Made by a program: the position numbers and the translations under genes. Below are positions 25,595-34,519 of a stretch of 64,000 nucleotides of DNA, piece after piece; the first letter of the stretch is position 1, and each line of letters begins with the position of its first letter. Source of the DNA: Glaciecola sp047250385 (GTDB lineage Bacteria; Pseudomonadota; Gammaproteobacteria; Enterobacterales; Alteromonadaceae); assembly GCF_047250385.1 (NCBI RefSeq), contig NZ_JBLBVM010000049.1:79271-143270 (forward strand), written 5' to 3'. The notes below the pieces were generated by a model that saw only the letters and a list, made by a program, of their open reading frames with translations, had not been told where the DNA came from and ran no database searches.

Positions 25595-26515
25595 ATGGCG
25601 AAAGGCACGCATCAATATCTGGACGACCCAAGAAATCAAAATATTTTGATTAATATTAATGGTGAACTATTCCCAAGAGCGGAAGCGAAAATATCGGTGT
25701 TCGACAGTGGCTTCATTTTGGGGGATGGCGTTTGGGAAGGGATCAGACTGCACAAAGGCCATTTAGCATTTATTGAACAGCACATGCGTCGACTCTATGA
25801 TGGTGCCAAAGCGCTGGACATGGATATTGGCCTTAGCAAGGAGGACTTGGTTAAACGTATTTACGACACATGCCTAGCAAATGATATGGACGACGGTGTG
25901 CATATTCGCCTAATGGTCACGCGAGGCATTAAGGCCACACCTTATCAAGATCCCAGAGTTACTATCTCAGATGCGACAATCGTTATAATTGCTGAATATA
26001 AGACAGCGCTAGGACTAGCTGAAGGCGATGGCGTTCGCTTATTCACTACTCATGTGAGAAGAGGCTACCCAGATGTTCAAGATCCAAAACTGAACACCCA
26101 TTCCAAACTCAATTGTATATTTGCCTGCATTCAAGCTGCCAAAGCACAAGTAGACGAAGCACTGATGCTAGATCCGCATGGTTTTGTCGCTACCTGCAAC
26201 TCAACCCACTTCTTTATTGTGCGTGATGGCGAAGTATGGACCTCAAGCGGTGATTTTTGCTTAGACGGCATAACACGTCGAAACGTCATCAATGTGTGTA
26301 AAAACAATGGTGTGCCTGTTTATGAGAAAAACTTCACATTAGCCGATGTTTATGGGGCAGACGAAGCCTTCATTACCGGCACATTCGCAGGTTTAACACC
26401 TGTGTCTGAAGTGGATGGCCGCAAAATTGGTGAAGGTAGCCATACGGTTACCAAGCGCCTTGAAAAACTTTACGTCGCGTTAATCGAGCAAGAACATGCA
26501 GCGCAAAGCTGCTAA
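25595..26515 (+). CDS. Class IV aminotransferase (branched-chain or D-amino-acid type)
   Basis: This PLP enzyme of 306 residues matches fold-type IV aminotransferases: NGELFPRAEAKISVFDSGFILGDGVWEGIRLHKG at the start, the PLP lysine in HSKLNCIFACIQAA, and LDGITRRNVINVCKNNGVPVYEK near the end. The position usually held by the conserved glutamate in VAEGS is VATCNSTH here, an unusual site. The ATG at 25595 follows GTGAG at a good distance. The following gene encodes a P-loop sulfotransferase-like protein nine bases on, so the two act together in an unknown pathway. Confidence 0.85.
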   Translation: MAKGTHQYLDDPRNQNILININGELFPRAEAKISVFDSGFILGDGVWEGIRLHKGHLAFIEQHMRRLYDGAKALDMDIGLSKEDLVKRIYDTCLANDMDDGVHIRLMVTRGIKATPYQDPRVTISDATIVIIAEYKTALGLAEGDGVRLFTTHVRRGYPDVQDPKLNTHSKLNCIFACIQAAKAQVDEALMLDPHGFVATCNSTHFFIVRDGEVWTSSGDFCLDGITRRNVINVCKNNGVPVYEKNFTLADVYGADEAFITGTFAGLTPVSEVDGRKIGEGSHTVTKRLEKLYVALIEQEHAAQSC

Positions 26516-26524
26516 GGAACTTCA

Positions 26525-27262
26525 ATGACAACACGTATTGCCATGTGGTCTGGCCCTCGGAATATCTCTACTGCGATGATGCGAAGCTGGGAGAATCGTC
26601 CCGATTGTGAAGTTATCGATGAACCTTTCTACGCATACTACTTAAACGCAACGAAAGAACCGCATCCTATGTTCGATGAGGTACTTGCCTCGCAGCCAAC
26701 GAGTTTTGCCGAAGTCGCGAGGAACATGAGTGAAGGTAGTTGTGAGCGTCCTATTCAATATCAAAAACACATGACACAACATATGCTCCCCAACTGTGAC
26801 TTAACATGGGCAAAAGATTTGCGACATTGCATGTTGATCCGCGCCCCTGCTTGCGTGGTCTTATCTTATACAAACAGCCGAGGGAAATGCAGTGCAGAGG
26901 ATACAGGCATAAAGCGTCAATTCGAACTTTACGAGGCCTTTAGTAAATTAACGGGGCAAGACATACCGATCATTGATTCTGTTTCGGTATTAGCTGATCC
27001 CAAAAGTGCCATTCCGGCAATGTGCGAAGCTTTACATGTAAAGTGCGATGAAGAGATTACAAACGCCATGCTTAACTGGCCTCAAGGACGGCGAGACAGT
27101 GACGGTATATGGGCTGAACACTGGTATCACAGCGTAGAAAAATCCACTGGCTTTGCTGGCAGTAAACCAGAAGGTTCTGAATTAAGCCCTGAGCAAAAAG
27201 CCGTTGTTGATGAAGTGATGCCGTTTTATGAACAAATGAGGGCTAAGGCCCTCACCTTTTAG
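26525..27262 (+). CDS. Sulfotransferase-like P-loop protein
   Basis: This 245-residue protein begins with MWSGPRNISTAMMRSWENR, the PAPS-binding 5' loop seen in sulfotransferases. DEPFYAYYLN and a later LIRAPACVVLSYTNSRGKCSAED, which resembles the 3'-phosphate-binding strand, follow. It is commonly found next to class IV aminotransferases. The acceptor is unknown. The ribosome site (AAGGAAC) sits between the two genes, and the end is at 27262 with no clear terminator. Confidence 0.82.
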   Translation: MTTRIAMWSGPRNISTAMMRSWENRPDCEVIDEPFYAYYLNATKEPHPMFDEVLASQPTSFAEVARNMSEGSCERPIQYQKHMTQHMLPNCDLTWAKDLRHCMLIRAPACVVLSYTNSRGKCSAEDTGIKRQFELYEAFSKLTGQDIPIIDSVSVLADPKSAIPAMCEALHVKCDEEITNAMLNWPQGRRDSDGIWAEHWYHSVEKSTGFAGSKPEGSELSPEQKAVVDEVMPFYEQMRAKALTF

Positions 27263-27291
27263 ACTTCTTATAATAAGCTCAATGACAATAA

Positions 27292-27669
27292 CTACTTTCT
27301 TATTAACTTATTCGCAATTAATAAAATGCCAACCGGTAGCAATCCGAGTGGGTTATTATCCAAAAATAACCAGAAATAGCACAAACAGGCATTTGAACTA
27401 ATAATTAAGAGCATTCGAAGATGATGGTTTGCAAATAACCTTAAGGTAAAAGCACAGATTGAGCCTGCTCCAATAATGGCCAGCACAACTGAAAACAAAG
27501 TGTCTTGAATACTAGTCTCAGAAGAGAATAGCACTTGCATCACCAAGATATAGATTGCGATAGCAACCGGCATAAAACTTACGAAGACAATTTGGTACTC
27601 TCTACTTTCTCTCGTTTTTATTTCCTCGTGCGCTTTATTTTTTGCAGCAATTTTTTCGTTAATATCCAT
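27292..27669 (-). CDS. Small membrane protein of unknown function
   Basis: This 125-residue protein has a charged N-terminus (DINEKIAAKNKAHEEIKTRESREYQ) and four hydrophobic segments: VSFMPVAIAIYILVMQVLF, FSVVLAIIGAGSICAFTL, MLLIISSNACLCYFWLFL, LLPVGILLIANKL. It lies 21 bp after the lipoyl-like gene, so the two form an operon. I recognise no family; a membrane partner for the lipoyl-like protein is one inference. Confidence 0.7.
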   Translation of the reverse strand: MDINEKIAAKNKAHEEIKTRESREYQIVFVSFMPVAIAIYILVMQVLFSSETSIQDTLFSVVLAIIGAGSICAFTLRLFANHHLRMLLIISSNACLCYFWLFLDNNPLGLLPVGILLIANKLIRK

Positions 27670-27690
27670 ATTTCTAACTCCTGCGCGCTA

Positions 27691-28047
27691 CTAAGCTATT
27701 TTGAGAACTACGTATGTGATCAAAGCGCCAAGCATCAAGCCAGACAAAAATTCTAAATTAATTTTTCGATAAAGCTTTTTGTTAAAAGGCTCGGCAAAAG
27801 ATGTATCAATTCGCATCGCGACATTCTCTGATTCCACACTCATTCCTCGTTTTATATCAACCGTTTGAACCTTCCCTGCCGAAGATGAGATAACCTCTAA
27901 AATCACGTTTTCCGTTTCTACATCAAAAAGGGACTGGTCCTGATAGACATAGTCACCTTTACCTACATAAATTTCACTGATGACATAAGCGCTGTTCTCT
28001 ACCGCGTATTCTTTCGGCGTTTTGGGTACCTTGACATCCTCTATCAT
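27691..28047 (-). CDS. Membrane-anchored lipoyl/biotinyl-like domain protein
   Basis: Residues ~1-85 form a biotinyl/lipoyl-type barrel: VPKTPKEYAVENSAYVISEIYVGKGDYVYQDQSLFDVETENVILEVISSSAGKVQTVDIKRG. The modified lysine expected in ETDKV/EAMKM is replaced by asparagine (ETENV), so covalent attachment of lipoate or biotin is not possible. A C-terminal transmembrane helix (FLSGLMLGALITYVVLKIA) anchors it. The fold resembles the hairpin part of membrane-fusion (HlyD-type) proteins, but the chain is only 118 residues. The role is unknown. Confidence 0.75.
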   Translation of the reverse strand: MIEDVKVPKTPKEYAVENSAYVISEIYVGKGDYVYQDQSLFDVETENVILEVISSSAGKVQTVDIKRGMSVESENVAMRIDTSFAEPFNKKLYRKINLEFLSGLMLGALITYVVLKIA

Positions 28048-28180
28048 GAAGCTCTATCCCTATACTTAAAGTTCTGTAAATAGCAGACCGTCGATTGTAA
28101 TGAAGAAAAGTCCAAAAGCCAATTCACCCACTTAATTTCCCCTTTCAAGGTATTGTGAGTATTATTCGATACTTCTCTGT

Positions 28181-28186
28181 TATAAT
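28181..28186 (+). promoter_or_regulatory. Possible -10 box for the YgiQ gene
   Basis: A perfect TATAAT lies 98 bp upstream of the ATG. The -35 region is weak (no TTGACA at 17 bp), so an extended or activated promoter is possible. Confidence 0.4.
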
Positions 28187-28283
28187 GCGCTTTGCGCCAA
28201 TCGAAAGTACGTTTTTGGGCGCTCGATTACGGGTGTAAAATACAAGTACCCACCAGAATTTTTGAAATTATACAGAGAAAGAT

Positions 28284-30602
28284 ATGCCAACAACGCCGAC
28301 CATCCAAGCTTCTACCAGAAAATCACAAACGCCAAGGATGAAGGCTGAACGAGGGTTATTTTCTTTCCCTAAATATTGGGCTTCTTGTTTCGATCCCGCC
28401 CCTTTTTTACCTATGTCACGCAAAGAAATGGACCAATTAGGTTGGGACAGCTGTGACATCATCATCGTGACTGGCGATGCCTATGTTGATCATCCAAGTT
28501 TTGGTATGGCAGTAATAGGTCGCACGCTTGAAGCGCAAGGCTATCGCGTTGGTATTATTTCACAGCCAGATTGGCGTTCAAAAGACGATTTCATGCAGCT
28601 GGGCGAACCCAATTTATTCTTCGGCGTCACTGCTGGCAACATGGACTCGATGATTAATCGTTACACTGCCGACCGCAAACTTCGCCACGACGATGCTTAC
28701 ACGCCAAACAACGAAGGTGGTAAACGTCCCGATCGTGCAGTAACTGTTTACACTCAACGCTGCAAAGAAGCCTATAAAAAACCTGTCATCATTGGCGGCA
28801 TTGAAGCCAGTCTGCGCCGCATAGCGCATTATGATTATTGGTCCGATAAAGTAAAACGCTCGGTCTTGTTTGACTCGAAAGCTGACATGCTAATGTTTGG
28901 TAACGCTGAACGTCCATTGCTTGAAATGGCTAGCCGTTTTGCAGCGGGTGAAACAATAGACCAAATGCAAGATATTCGAGGCACTGCTGTCATTCGAAAA
29001 GAGCCACTACCCGGTTGGCAAGGCGTTAACTCAACGCACGTTGATACTATTGGAAAAATCGACCCTATTACTAGCCCTTATGAAATGATTGAGGACAAGT
29101 GTGCCATTCAGGGTGAAGAAGATAAGCAAGCGGCCATTGACGCTGAAAAAGCCAAGCCCATTGTCATTCAACCATTCACATCGAAGACAGTGCGCCGTAA
29201 GCCATGGGAAAAAACCTATGTTTTGTTGCCTCCATACGATGTGGTAAGAGCAGAAAAGACACACTACGCACACACTTCAAGAATATTACACCAAGAGACC
29301 AATCCTGGTTGTGCACGCGCATTGGCGCAGCGTCATGGTGATCGCCTGATTTGGATTAATCCACCGGCCTTCCCTTTAGAAACCGAAGAAATGGATGCGA
29401 TATTCGATTTACCGTATGCTCGAGTACCACATCCTAGTTATGGCAAAGCAAAAATACCTGCCTATGACATGATCAAGACTTCAGTGAATATTATGCGCGG
29501 CTGCTTTGGTGGCTGTACATTCTGTTCAATTACAGAGCATGAAGGACGTGTAATACAGAGTCGCTCAGAAGAATCGATCATCCGTGAAATAGAAGAAATT
29601 CGTGACAAAGTCCCTGGTTTTACGGGTGTTATCTCTGACTTAGGTGGCCCAACAGCCAACATGTATAAGTTGCGCTGTAAGAGCCCGAAAGCTGAACAAA
29701 CTTGCCGTCGCCTATCGTGCGTATGGCCTGATATCTGTGGTCATTTAGACACGGACCAAACACCTACCGTCGAACTGTACAAGAAAGCACGAAAAGTAGA
29801 GGGCGTGAAAAAAGTCCTAATCGCTTCAGGTGTGCGCTACGATCTAGCGATTGAACATCCAGACTACGTGCGTGAGTTAGTTATGCATCATGTTGGTGGT
29901 TATTTAAAGATTGCGCCAGAGCATACTGAGAAGTCACCTCTCGATAAGATGATGAAGCCAGGCATGGGCACTTACGACCGTTTCAAAGAAATGTTCGATA
30001 AGTACACTAAAGAAGCTGGCAAAGAACAGTTTCTTATCCCGTATTTCATCTCAGCTCACCCTGGGACGAAAGACGAAGACATGTTGAATCTTGCTTTGTG
30101 GTTGAAAGAACGCAACTTCAAGCTAGACCAAGTACAAAACTTCTACCCATCGCCAATGGCAAATGCCACAACGATGTACCACACCAATAAAAACCCGATA
30201 CACAAGGTTAATCACAAGAGTGAAGTGGTTGAAGTGCCTAAAGGTGAAATTCACCGTCGCTTACATCGCGCTTTTTTACGTTACCACGATCCAGCCAACT
30301 GGCCATTGCTACGTAAAACATTGATTGAAATGGGTAAGCCTCACCTTATTGGTAATGGTCCTAAGTGTTTAGTGCCTTATGAAAGCCGCAATGAATTGAA
30401 AGGCAATGATCACAAAGAGTTCGCTAAACGTTCAGCCAATAAAGCCTATGCCAAAGGGAAGAATGCCAAGACGCCTAAGCATCAGCAAGGTTTGACGCGG
30501 TTTAGTGATAATCAGCCGCATAATTTAGAAGCGGCGAAAGCGGGTAACAAAGGCTCAGCTAACGCTAACGGCAAAGCACGTAAACCCAAGAATAAGCGCT
30601 AA
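28284..30602 (+). CDS. YgiQ family radical SAM protein
   Basis: YgiQ proteins are B12-binding-like radical SAM enzymes of about 740 residues with no settled reaction. This 772-residue copy has the N-terminal VTGDAYVDHPSFGMAVIGRTLE domain, the radical SAM cluster motif in RGCFGGCTFCSI (cysteines near 407, 411 and 414), and the C-terminal HIGNGPKCLVP-like segment. A basic, low-complexity tail (AKGKNAKTPKHQQGL..) is typical. A TATAAT box at 28181-28186 lies about 100 bp upstream. It is probably monocistronic. Confidence 0.93.
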   Translation: MPTTPTIQASTRKSQTPRMKAERGLFSFPKYWASCFDPAPFLPMSRKEMDQLGWDSCDIIIVTGDAYVDHPSFGMAVIGRTLEAQGYRVGIISQPDWRSKDDFMQLGEPNLFFGVTAGNMDSMINRYTADRKLRHDDAYTPNNEGGKRPDRAVTVYTQRCKEAYKKPVIIGGIEASLRRIAHYDYWSDKVKRSVLFDSKADMLMFGNAERPLLEMASRFAAGETIDQMQDIRGTAVIRKEPLPGWQGVNSTHVDTIGKIDPITSPYEMIEDKCAIQGEEDKQAAIDAEKAKPIVIQPFTSKTVRRKPWEKTYVLLPPYDVVRAEKTHYAHTSRILHQETNPGCARALAQRHGDRLIWINPPAFPLETEEMDAIFDLPYARVPHPSYGKAKIPAYDMIKTSVNIMRGCFGGCTFCSITEHEGRVIQSRSEESIIREIEEIRDKVPGFTGVISDLGGPTANMYKLRCKSPKAEQTCRRLSCVWPDICGHLDTDQTPTVELYKKARKVEGVKKVLIASGVRYDLAIEHPDYVRELVMHHVGGYLKIAPEHTEKSPLDKMMKPGMGTYDRFKEMFDKYTKEAGKEQFLIPYFISAHPGTKDEDMLNLALWLKERNFKLDQVQNFYPSPMANATTMYHTNKNPIHKVNHKSEVVEVPKGEIHRRLHRAFLRYHDPANWPLLRKTLIEMGKPHLIGNGPKCLVPYESRNELKGNDHKEFAKRSANKAYAKGKNAKTPKHQQGLTRFSDNQPHNLEAAKAGNKGSANANGKARKPKNKR

Positions 30603-30683
30603 GTAAGTGAAAATTCGACTCTAGGTTGCCTTAATTAAGTGCCTTTATCGAAAGCGGTATAAGTTGATTGCGGTATAGATAAG

Positions 30684-31082
30684 ATGCATAAAGAAAGTAA
30701 AAGTCCGAGCATTGCTAAAAACGTAAGCGGTATTAAGCGTATACCGCGTGCAATTGCTTGCTCATTAAAGGGTTACAAAGTTGCTTGGTTGTACGAATCT
30801 GGATTCAGACAATATGCTTTTATTGCGTTGTTACTTTGCCCTCTTAGCTTTTTTATAGCTCAGTCAACTACGCACTGGTTTGTGCTCATCGCAAGTTTAG
30901 TTTTTTTGCTATTCTCAGAAATTATCAACACCGCTATCGAAGCGGTTTCAGATGCGACAATGCCGGAATACAATGAGCTGATAGGAAGAGCAAAGGACCT
31001 AGGTTCTGCTGGAGTTTTTACGGCAGTGCTATTAGTCATTTTGATATGGGGTGTGTCTATTTTTGAGTTTGTTTATTTTTGA
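30684..31082 (+). CDS. dgkA: Diacylglycerol kinase (DgkA)
   Basis: This small three-helix inner-membrane kinase phosphorylates diacylglycerol to phosphatidic acid, recycling lipid used for periplasmic glucans. The family signature is complete: EIINTAIEAVSDAT followed by GRAKDLGSAGVFTAVLLV. At 132 residues it is of normal length. It follows the YgiQ gene by 80 bp on the same strand. Its 3' end runs into a run of ~16-nt repeats that have changed or extended the last residues (VSIFEFVYF). Confidence 0.93.
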   Translation: MHKESKSPSIAKNVSGIKRIPRAIACSLKGYKVAWLYESGFRQYAFIALLLCPLSFFIAQSTTHWFVLIASLVFLLFSEIINTAIEAVSDATMPEYNELIGRAKDLGSAGVFTAVLLVILIWGVSIFEFVYF

Positions 31083-31120
31083 GCTCGTTTATTTTTGAGC
31101 TGTTTATTTTTGAAACTTTT
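31059..31120. repeat. Tandem repeats over the 3' end of dgkA
   Basis: The unit GTTTATTTTTGAGCT (15-17 nt) occurs three times, and the first copy contains the dgkA stop codon. It is T-rich on the plus strand and may act as a weak terminator. Confidence 0.85.
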
Positions 31121-31138
31121 AATACGAAGAATCAAAAG

Positions 31139-31861
31139 CTACAAGGTTGAATACAACTGATACCCATCTTTATAGTATAGCTTCATTGCAGTAATGAAAG
31201 AATCATTAATCCATGTCGTTCTGTCCAACACAAATATCGCATTGCCCACTTTACTATCTAGCGCCTCGGCAATTCGCTCATCTGCATTTTGCGCAGAGAA
31301 AACGACATCTCCACTAGAGAATGGAACAGTAGTAACTAGCCATTCGTTTGCGCTTAGCGTTTCCAAGGGAGCGTCAAGTATTTCAGGCACAGTTTGAATA
31401 TTAACCCAGCGCTCTTCATAGGCAAAGGGACGCGAGTCTGATAAATGCACCGTTTCCATAAATAAAGCCTTTTGTCCTGCGGGAATTTGCAAACGAGTAC
31501 GAATAGCCATGGGCGGCGCTATTTGTTTTTGATTAATCAACTGATGACTATACTTGGCGCCTGTTGCTTCAACTTGTTCACGCACAATAGGGATTTCAAA
31601 TTTCGCATGACGCACAGGCATTTTACAAACACGTGTGCCCCCTTTGCGTTTACGTACTACTAAACCACTATCCGCTAAGTTCTGCAAAGCGCGGTTGATT
31701 GTTGTGCGCGCACAGCCATACTCTTCAGCTAAGGCTATTTCCCCCGGAATCAAAGCTCCTAGCTCCCACTCTCCCGATTCAATCCGCTCTCTCAAGGCTT
31801 TTCTTACGTTTTGATGGGAGTTTGTTGTCATCGCTTTTGTTGTCATCGCTTTTGTTGTCAT
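31139..31861 (-). CDS. hutC: Histidine utilisation repressor HutC (GntR/UTRA)
   Basis: This 240-residue protein has a GntR-type winged helix (EYGCARTTINRALQNLADSGLVVRKRKGG, residues ~45-75) and a UTRA ligand domain. It is the expected repressor of hut genes, released by urocanate. The start is unusual: a 15-nt repeat yields three ATG codons in frame (31861, 31846, 31831), each beginning MTTKA or MTTNS. The first overlaps the hutF stop (ATGA), so hutF and hutC are translated together. Confidence 0.9.
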   Translation of the reverse strand: MTTKAMTTKAMTTNSHQNVRKALRERIESGEWELGALIPGEIALAEEYGCARTTINRALQNLADSGLVVRKRKGGTRVCKMPVRHAKFEIPIVREQVEATGAKYSHQLINQKQIAPPMAIRTRLQIPAGQKALFMETVHLSDSRPFAYEERWVNIQTVPEILDAPLETLSANEWLVTTVPFSSGDVVFSAQNADERIAEALDSKVGNAIFVLDRTTWINDSFITAMKLYYKDGYQLYSTL

Positions 31862-33228
31862 AACTCTTTTCTTAAACGTTGCATCGTTTGTTTAAATTGA
31901 TTGGTGATTTCGTTGTGGCGAATATGCGCGCCATCACTCACCACATGTCGCCCTGCAGCCCAAACATGACTTACTAGCTCATCGCCGCAAGCGAAAATCC
32001 AAGTGTCGAGTACGATGTCTTTTGAAAGACCAGCAATAGAGTAATGCTCATCATCAAGTGCCACCAAATCAGCCAACGCACCAACTTCGATTCGTCCTGC
32101 ATTGCGACCAAGCGCTTGTGCTCCGCCTGTTGCTGCTCGTTCATAAATATAGCGCCCATTAGACGGCATATCATCACTACTCAATACAACGCGTCTTTGA
32201 TCACGCAGTCGTTGAGAAACCTCTAACATTCGTAATTCTTCGCTCAATGCTATCTTCACATTTGAATCGGAGCCCAGTCCAAAGCGCCCACCGGCCTGCA
32301 AAAATTTATTCGCATCAAAGATACCGTCGCCTAGGTTAGCCTCGGTGATCGGACAAAGCCCAGCTACTGCGCCTGACTTTGCGAGGTCGAGTACTTCAGT
32401 CTCATCCATATGCGTGGCATGGATCAAACACCATCGCTTATCAACATCAAAATTATCTAGCAACCAACGCACAGGACGTTTGTTCAATGCATTCATCACT
32501 TCGTTCACTTCAATTTGTTGCTCAGCAATGTGAATATGCATCGGTGTCGTTTTATCTAAATTATTGGCAATCAACAAGGCTTCTTTACTCACTGCGCGCA
32601 AAGAATGTGGAGCGACTCCCAACACAAAGTCCTTAGGTAAACGCTTCATCCCCTGACTCAGTTGACTATGTAAGGTCTGATATTCGTCAATATTACAGCC
32701 AAAACGCAATTGACCGCCCTGTAACTTTCTTTTGTCTAAACCACCATGCATATACAGCACTGGCAAATGCGTATAGCCAATACCGGTGCTGAGTGAGGCT
32801 TGAAAAAGGCGTTCTGACAACTCCGCGACATTATCGTAATGAGCGCCATTGTGATCGTGATGTAAATAATGGAATTCCGCTGACGATGCGTAACCTGATT
32901 CAAGCATCTCCATTTGCACTTGTGCAGCTATTGCCTCTACATCATGCGGTTTTAGGATCTCAAGGAAACGGTACATCACTTTGCGCCAAGTCCAGAAATC
33001 ATCTATGGGATTCGAGCCTCGTTTTTCCGCTAAGCCAGCCATGGCACGCTGAAAACTGTGACTATGCAGATTAGATAAAGCGGGAAGTAGAATACCAACA
33101 CGATGGTCTTCACCACTCTGTGATTTTGATATAGCGGAAATGTATCCTTCGTCATCTACGTGAATGGCTACATTCTCTTGCCATCCCGATGAGGTCAACA
33201 CCTGCTTCGCAAAAATTGAGGTTGCCAT
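31858..33228 (-). CDS. hutF: Formimidoylglutamate deiminase (HutF)
   Basis: HutF hydrolyses N-formimino-L-glutamate to N-formyl-L-glutamate and ammonia. This 456-residue amidohydrolase has the metal-binding HSHSFQRAMAG, a HIHIAEQQIEV histidine pair, LIHATHMDETE and LGSDSNVKIALSEELRMLE. The ATG at 33228 (MATSIFAKQ) is chosen because the longer frame would extend across the divergent promoter region. HutF together with HutG defines the five-step hut route found in pseudomonads and many marine bacteria. Confidence 0.92.
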   Translation of the reverse strand: MATSIFAKQVLTSSGWQENVAIHVDDEGYISAISKSQSGEDHRVGILLPALSNLHSHSFQRAMAGLAEKRGSNPIDDFWTWRKVMYRFLEILKPHDVEAIAAQVQMEMLESGYASSAEFHYLHHDHNGAHYDNVAELSERLFQASLSTGIGYTHLPVLYMHGGLDKRKLQGGQLRFGCNIDEYQTLHSQLSQGMKRLPKDFVLGVAPHSLRAVSKEALLIANNLDKTTPMHIHIAEQQIEVNEVMNALNKRPVRWLLDNFDVDKRWCLIHATHMDETEVLDLAKSGAVAGLCPITEANLGDGIFDANKFLQAGGRFGLGSDSNVKIALSEELRMLEVSQRLRDQRRVVLSSDDMPSNGRYIYERAATGGAQALGRNAGRIEVGALADLVALDDEHYSIAGLSKDIVLDTWIFACGDELVSHVWAAGRHVVSDGAHIRHNEITNQFKQTMQRLRKEL

Positions 33229-33248
33229 AAGCAATAATCTAATTGTAA

Positions 33249-33262
33249 TATGTGCACACATA
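33249..33262. promoter_or_regulatory. Candidate HutC operator between divergent hut genes
   Basis: The intergenic region between hutF and hutI contains TATGTG CA CACATA, a dyad with a two-base centre. It lies in the only 64-bp gap between the divergent hut transcripts, next to TAATAT (33261-33266), which can serve as a -10 box for hutI. This fits a HutC operator, though its sequence differs from the pseudomonad consensus. Confidence 0.6.
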
Positions 33263-33292
33263 ATATCATATTGAATAAGCTTGGCAACAATC

Positions 33293-34519
33293 ATGCAAAC
33301 TGACTTCCTGTATAAAGACTGCACACTGGCAACCATGGAACAGGGTGCAAATAATTATGGTCTTATCGAAAATGCAGCGTTCGTAGTAAGCGCTGGTCGT
33401 ATCCTTTGGCGAGGAAAAATGAATGAATTGCCAGCGGAATATACCAAGCTTGAAAGCGAATCATTGGAAGGCCGTTTAGTCACACCAGCACTCATCGATT
33501 GTCATACTCATTTAGTTTTTGGAGGCAATCGCGCCCAAGAGTTTGAACAACGATTGAAAGGTGCTAGTTATTCTGAAATATCCAAAGCGGGCGGCGGCAT
33601 TGTTTCTACAGTGAATGCGACTAGAAATGCTTCGGACGAAGAACTACTCAACGGTGCATTAAAAAGACTGGATGCCTTGATTAGTGAAGGCGTCGGCGTT
33701 GTTGAAATTAAATCAGGCTATGGCCTGAGCATCGAACATGAATTACGCATGTTGCGTGTTGCCCGCAAACTCGCCACTTTAAGACCCGTTAAAATATTGA
33801 CTACGTGGCTTGCTGCACATGCTCTTCCGCCAGAATACGCAGGTAAAAACGCTAACAGATTTGATGACTACATTGATGATGTTGTAATTCCTGGTTTGCG
33901 GCAAGCTGCCAGTGAAAACTTAGTTGATGCCGTTGATGGCTTCTGTGAAAACATCGCATTTTCATGTGTACAAATAGAACGTGTATTTGCCGAGGCAAGT
34001 GCCTTGGGTTTACCGATTAAATTGCACGCCGAGCAGTTGTCCGATCAAAAAGGTGCACTACTAGCGGCTAAATACAATGGCTTGTCTGCGGATCATCTTG
34101 AATACCTTGCAGAAGACGATGTTCCCACCTTCGCAAAATCTGGCGCAGTGGCAGTAATGCTTCCCGGCGCTTTTTATACCTTAAATGAAAGCAAGCAACC
34201 TCCCATTGAAAGCTTTCGCTTACATGCTGTCGATATGGCAGTTGCCACCGATTGCAATCCAGGTAGCTCCCCAATTTCATCCATTTTAACAGCCATGAAT
34301 ATGGCATGTACTCAATTTTCTATGACACCAGAAGAGGCGCTAGCAGGCTCTACAAGATGTGCTGCTAAAGCCCTTGGTTTACAAAATGAGTACGGTGAAG
34401 TGAAAGTGGGTGCTCACGCCGAATTAGCCGTTTGGGATGCGGCACACCCAGCCGAACTCTCATATTGGATTGGCGCATCACTTTTACAAAAACGTATTTC
34501 CCATCAGGAGCCTTCATGA
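33293..34519 (+). CDS. hutI: Imidazolonepropionase (HutI)
   Basis: HutI hydrolyses 4-imidazolone-5-propanoate to N-formimino-L-glutamate. The 408-residue amidohydrolase carries DCHTHLVFGGNRAQEFEQRLKG (first metal histidines and substrate arginine), SGYGLSIEHELRML, KLHAEQLSDQKG and ATDCNPGSSPI. The ATG at 33293 is used; a TTG at 33281 lies in frame. The last codon overlaps the hutH start by four bases. Confidence 0.94.
   Translation: MQTDFLYKDCTLATMEQGANNYGLIENAAFVVSAGRILWRGKMNELPAEYTKLESESLEGRLVTPALIDCHTHLVFGGNRAQEFEQRLKGASYSEISKAGGGIVSTVNATRNASDEELLNGALKRLDALISEGVGVVEIKSGYGLSIEHELRMLRVARKLATLRPVKILTTWLAAHALPPEYAGKNANRFDDYIDDVVIPGLRQAASENLVDAVDGFCENIAFSCVQIERVFAEASALGLPIKLHAEQLSDQKGALLAAKYNGLSADHLEYLAEDDVPTFAKSGAVAVMLPGAFYTLNESKQPPIESFRLHAVDMAVATDCNPGSSPISSILTAMNMACTQFSMTPEEALAGSTRCAAKALGLQNEYGEVKVGAHAELAVWDAAHPAELSYWIGASLLQKRISHQEPS

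Noticed and set aside
33229..33336. Longer N-terminus for HutF
   Set aside because: It would run across the divergent promoter and operator and gives a leader unlike HutF proteins; ATG 33228 gives the normal start.
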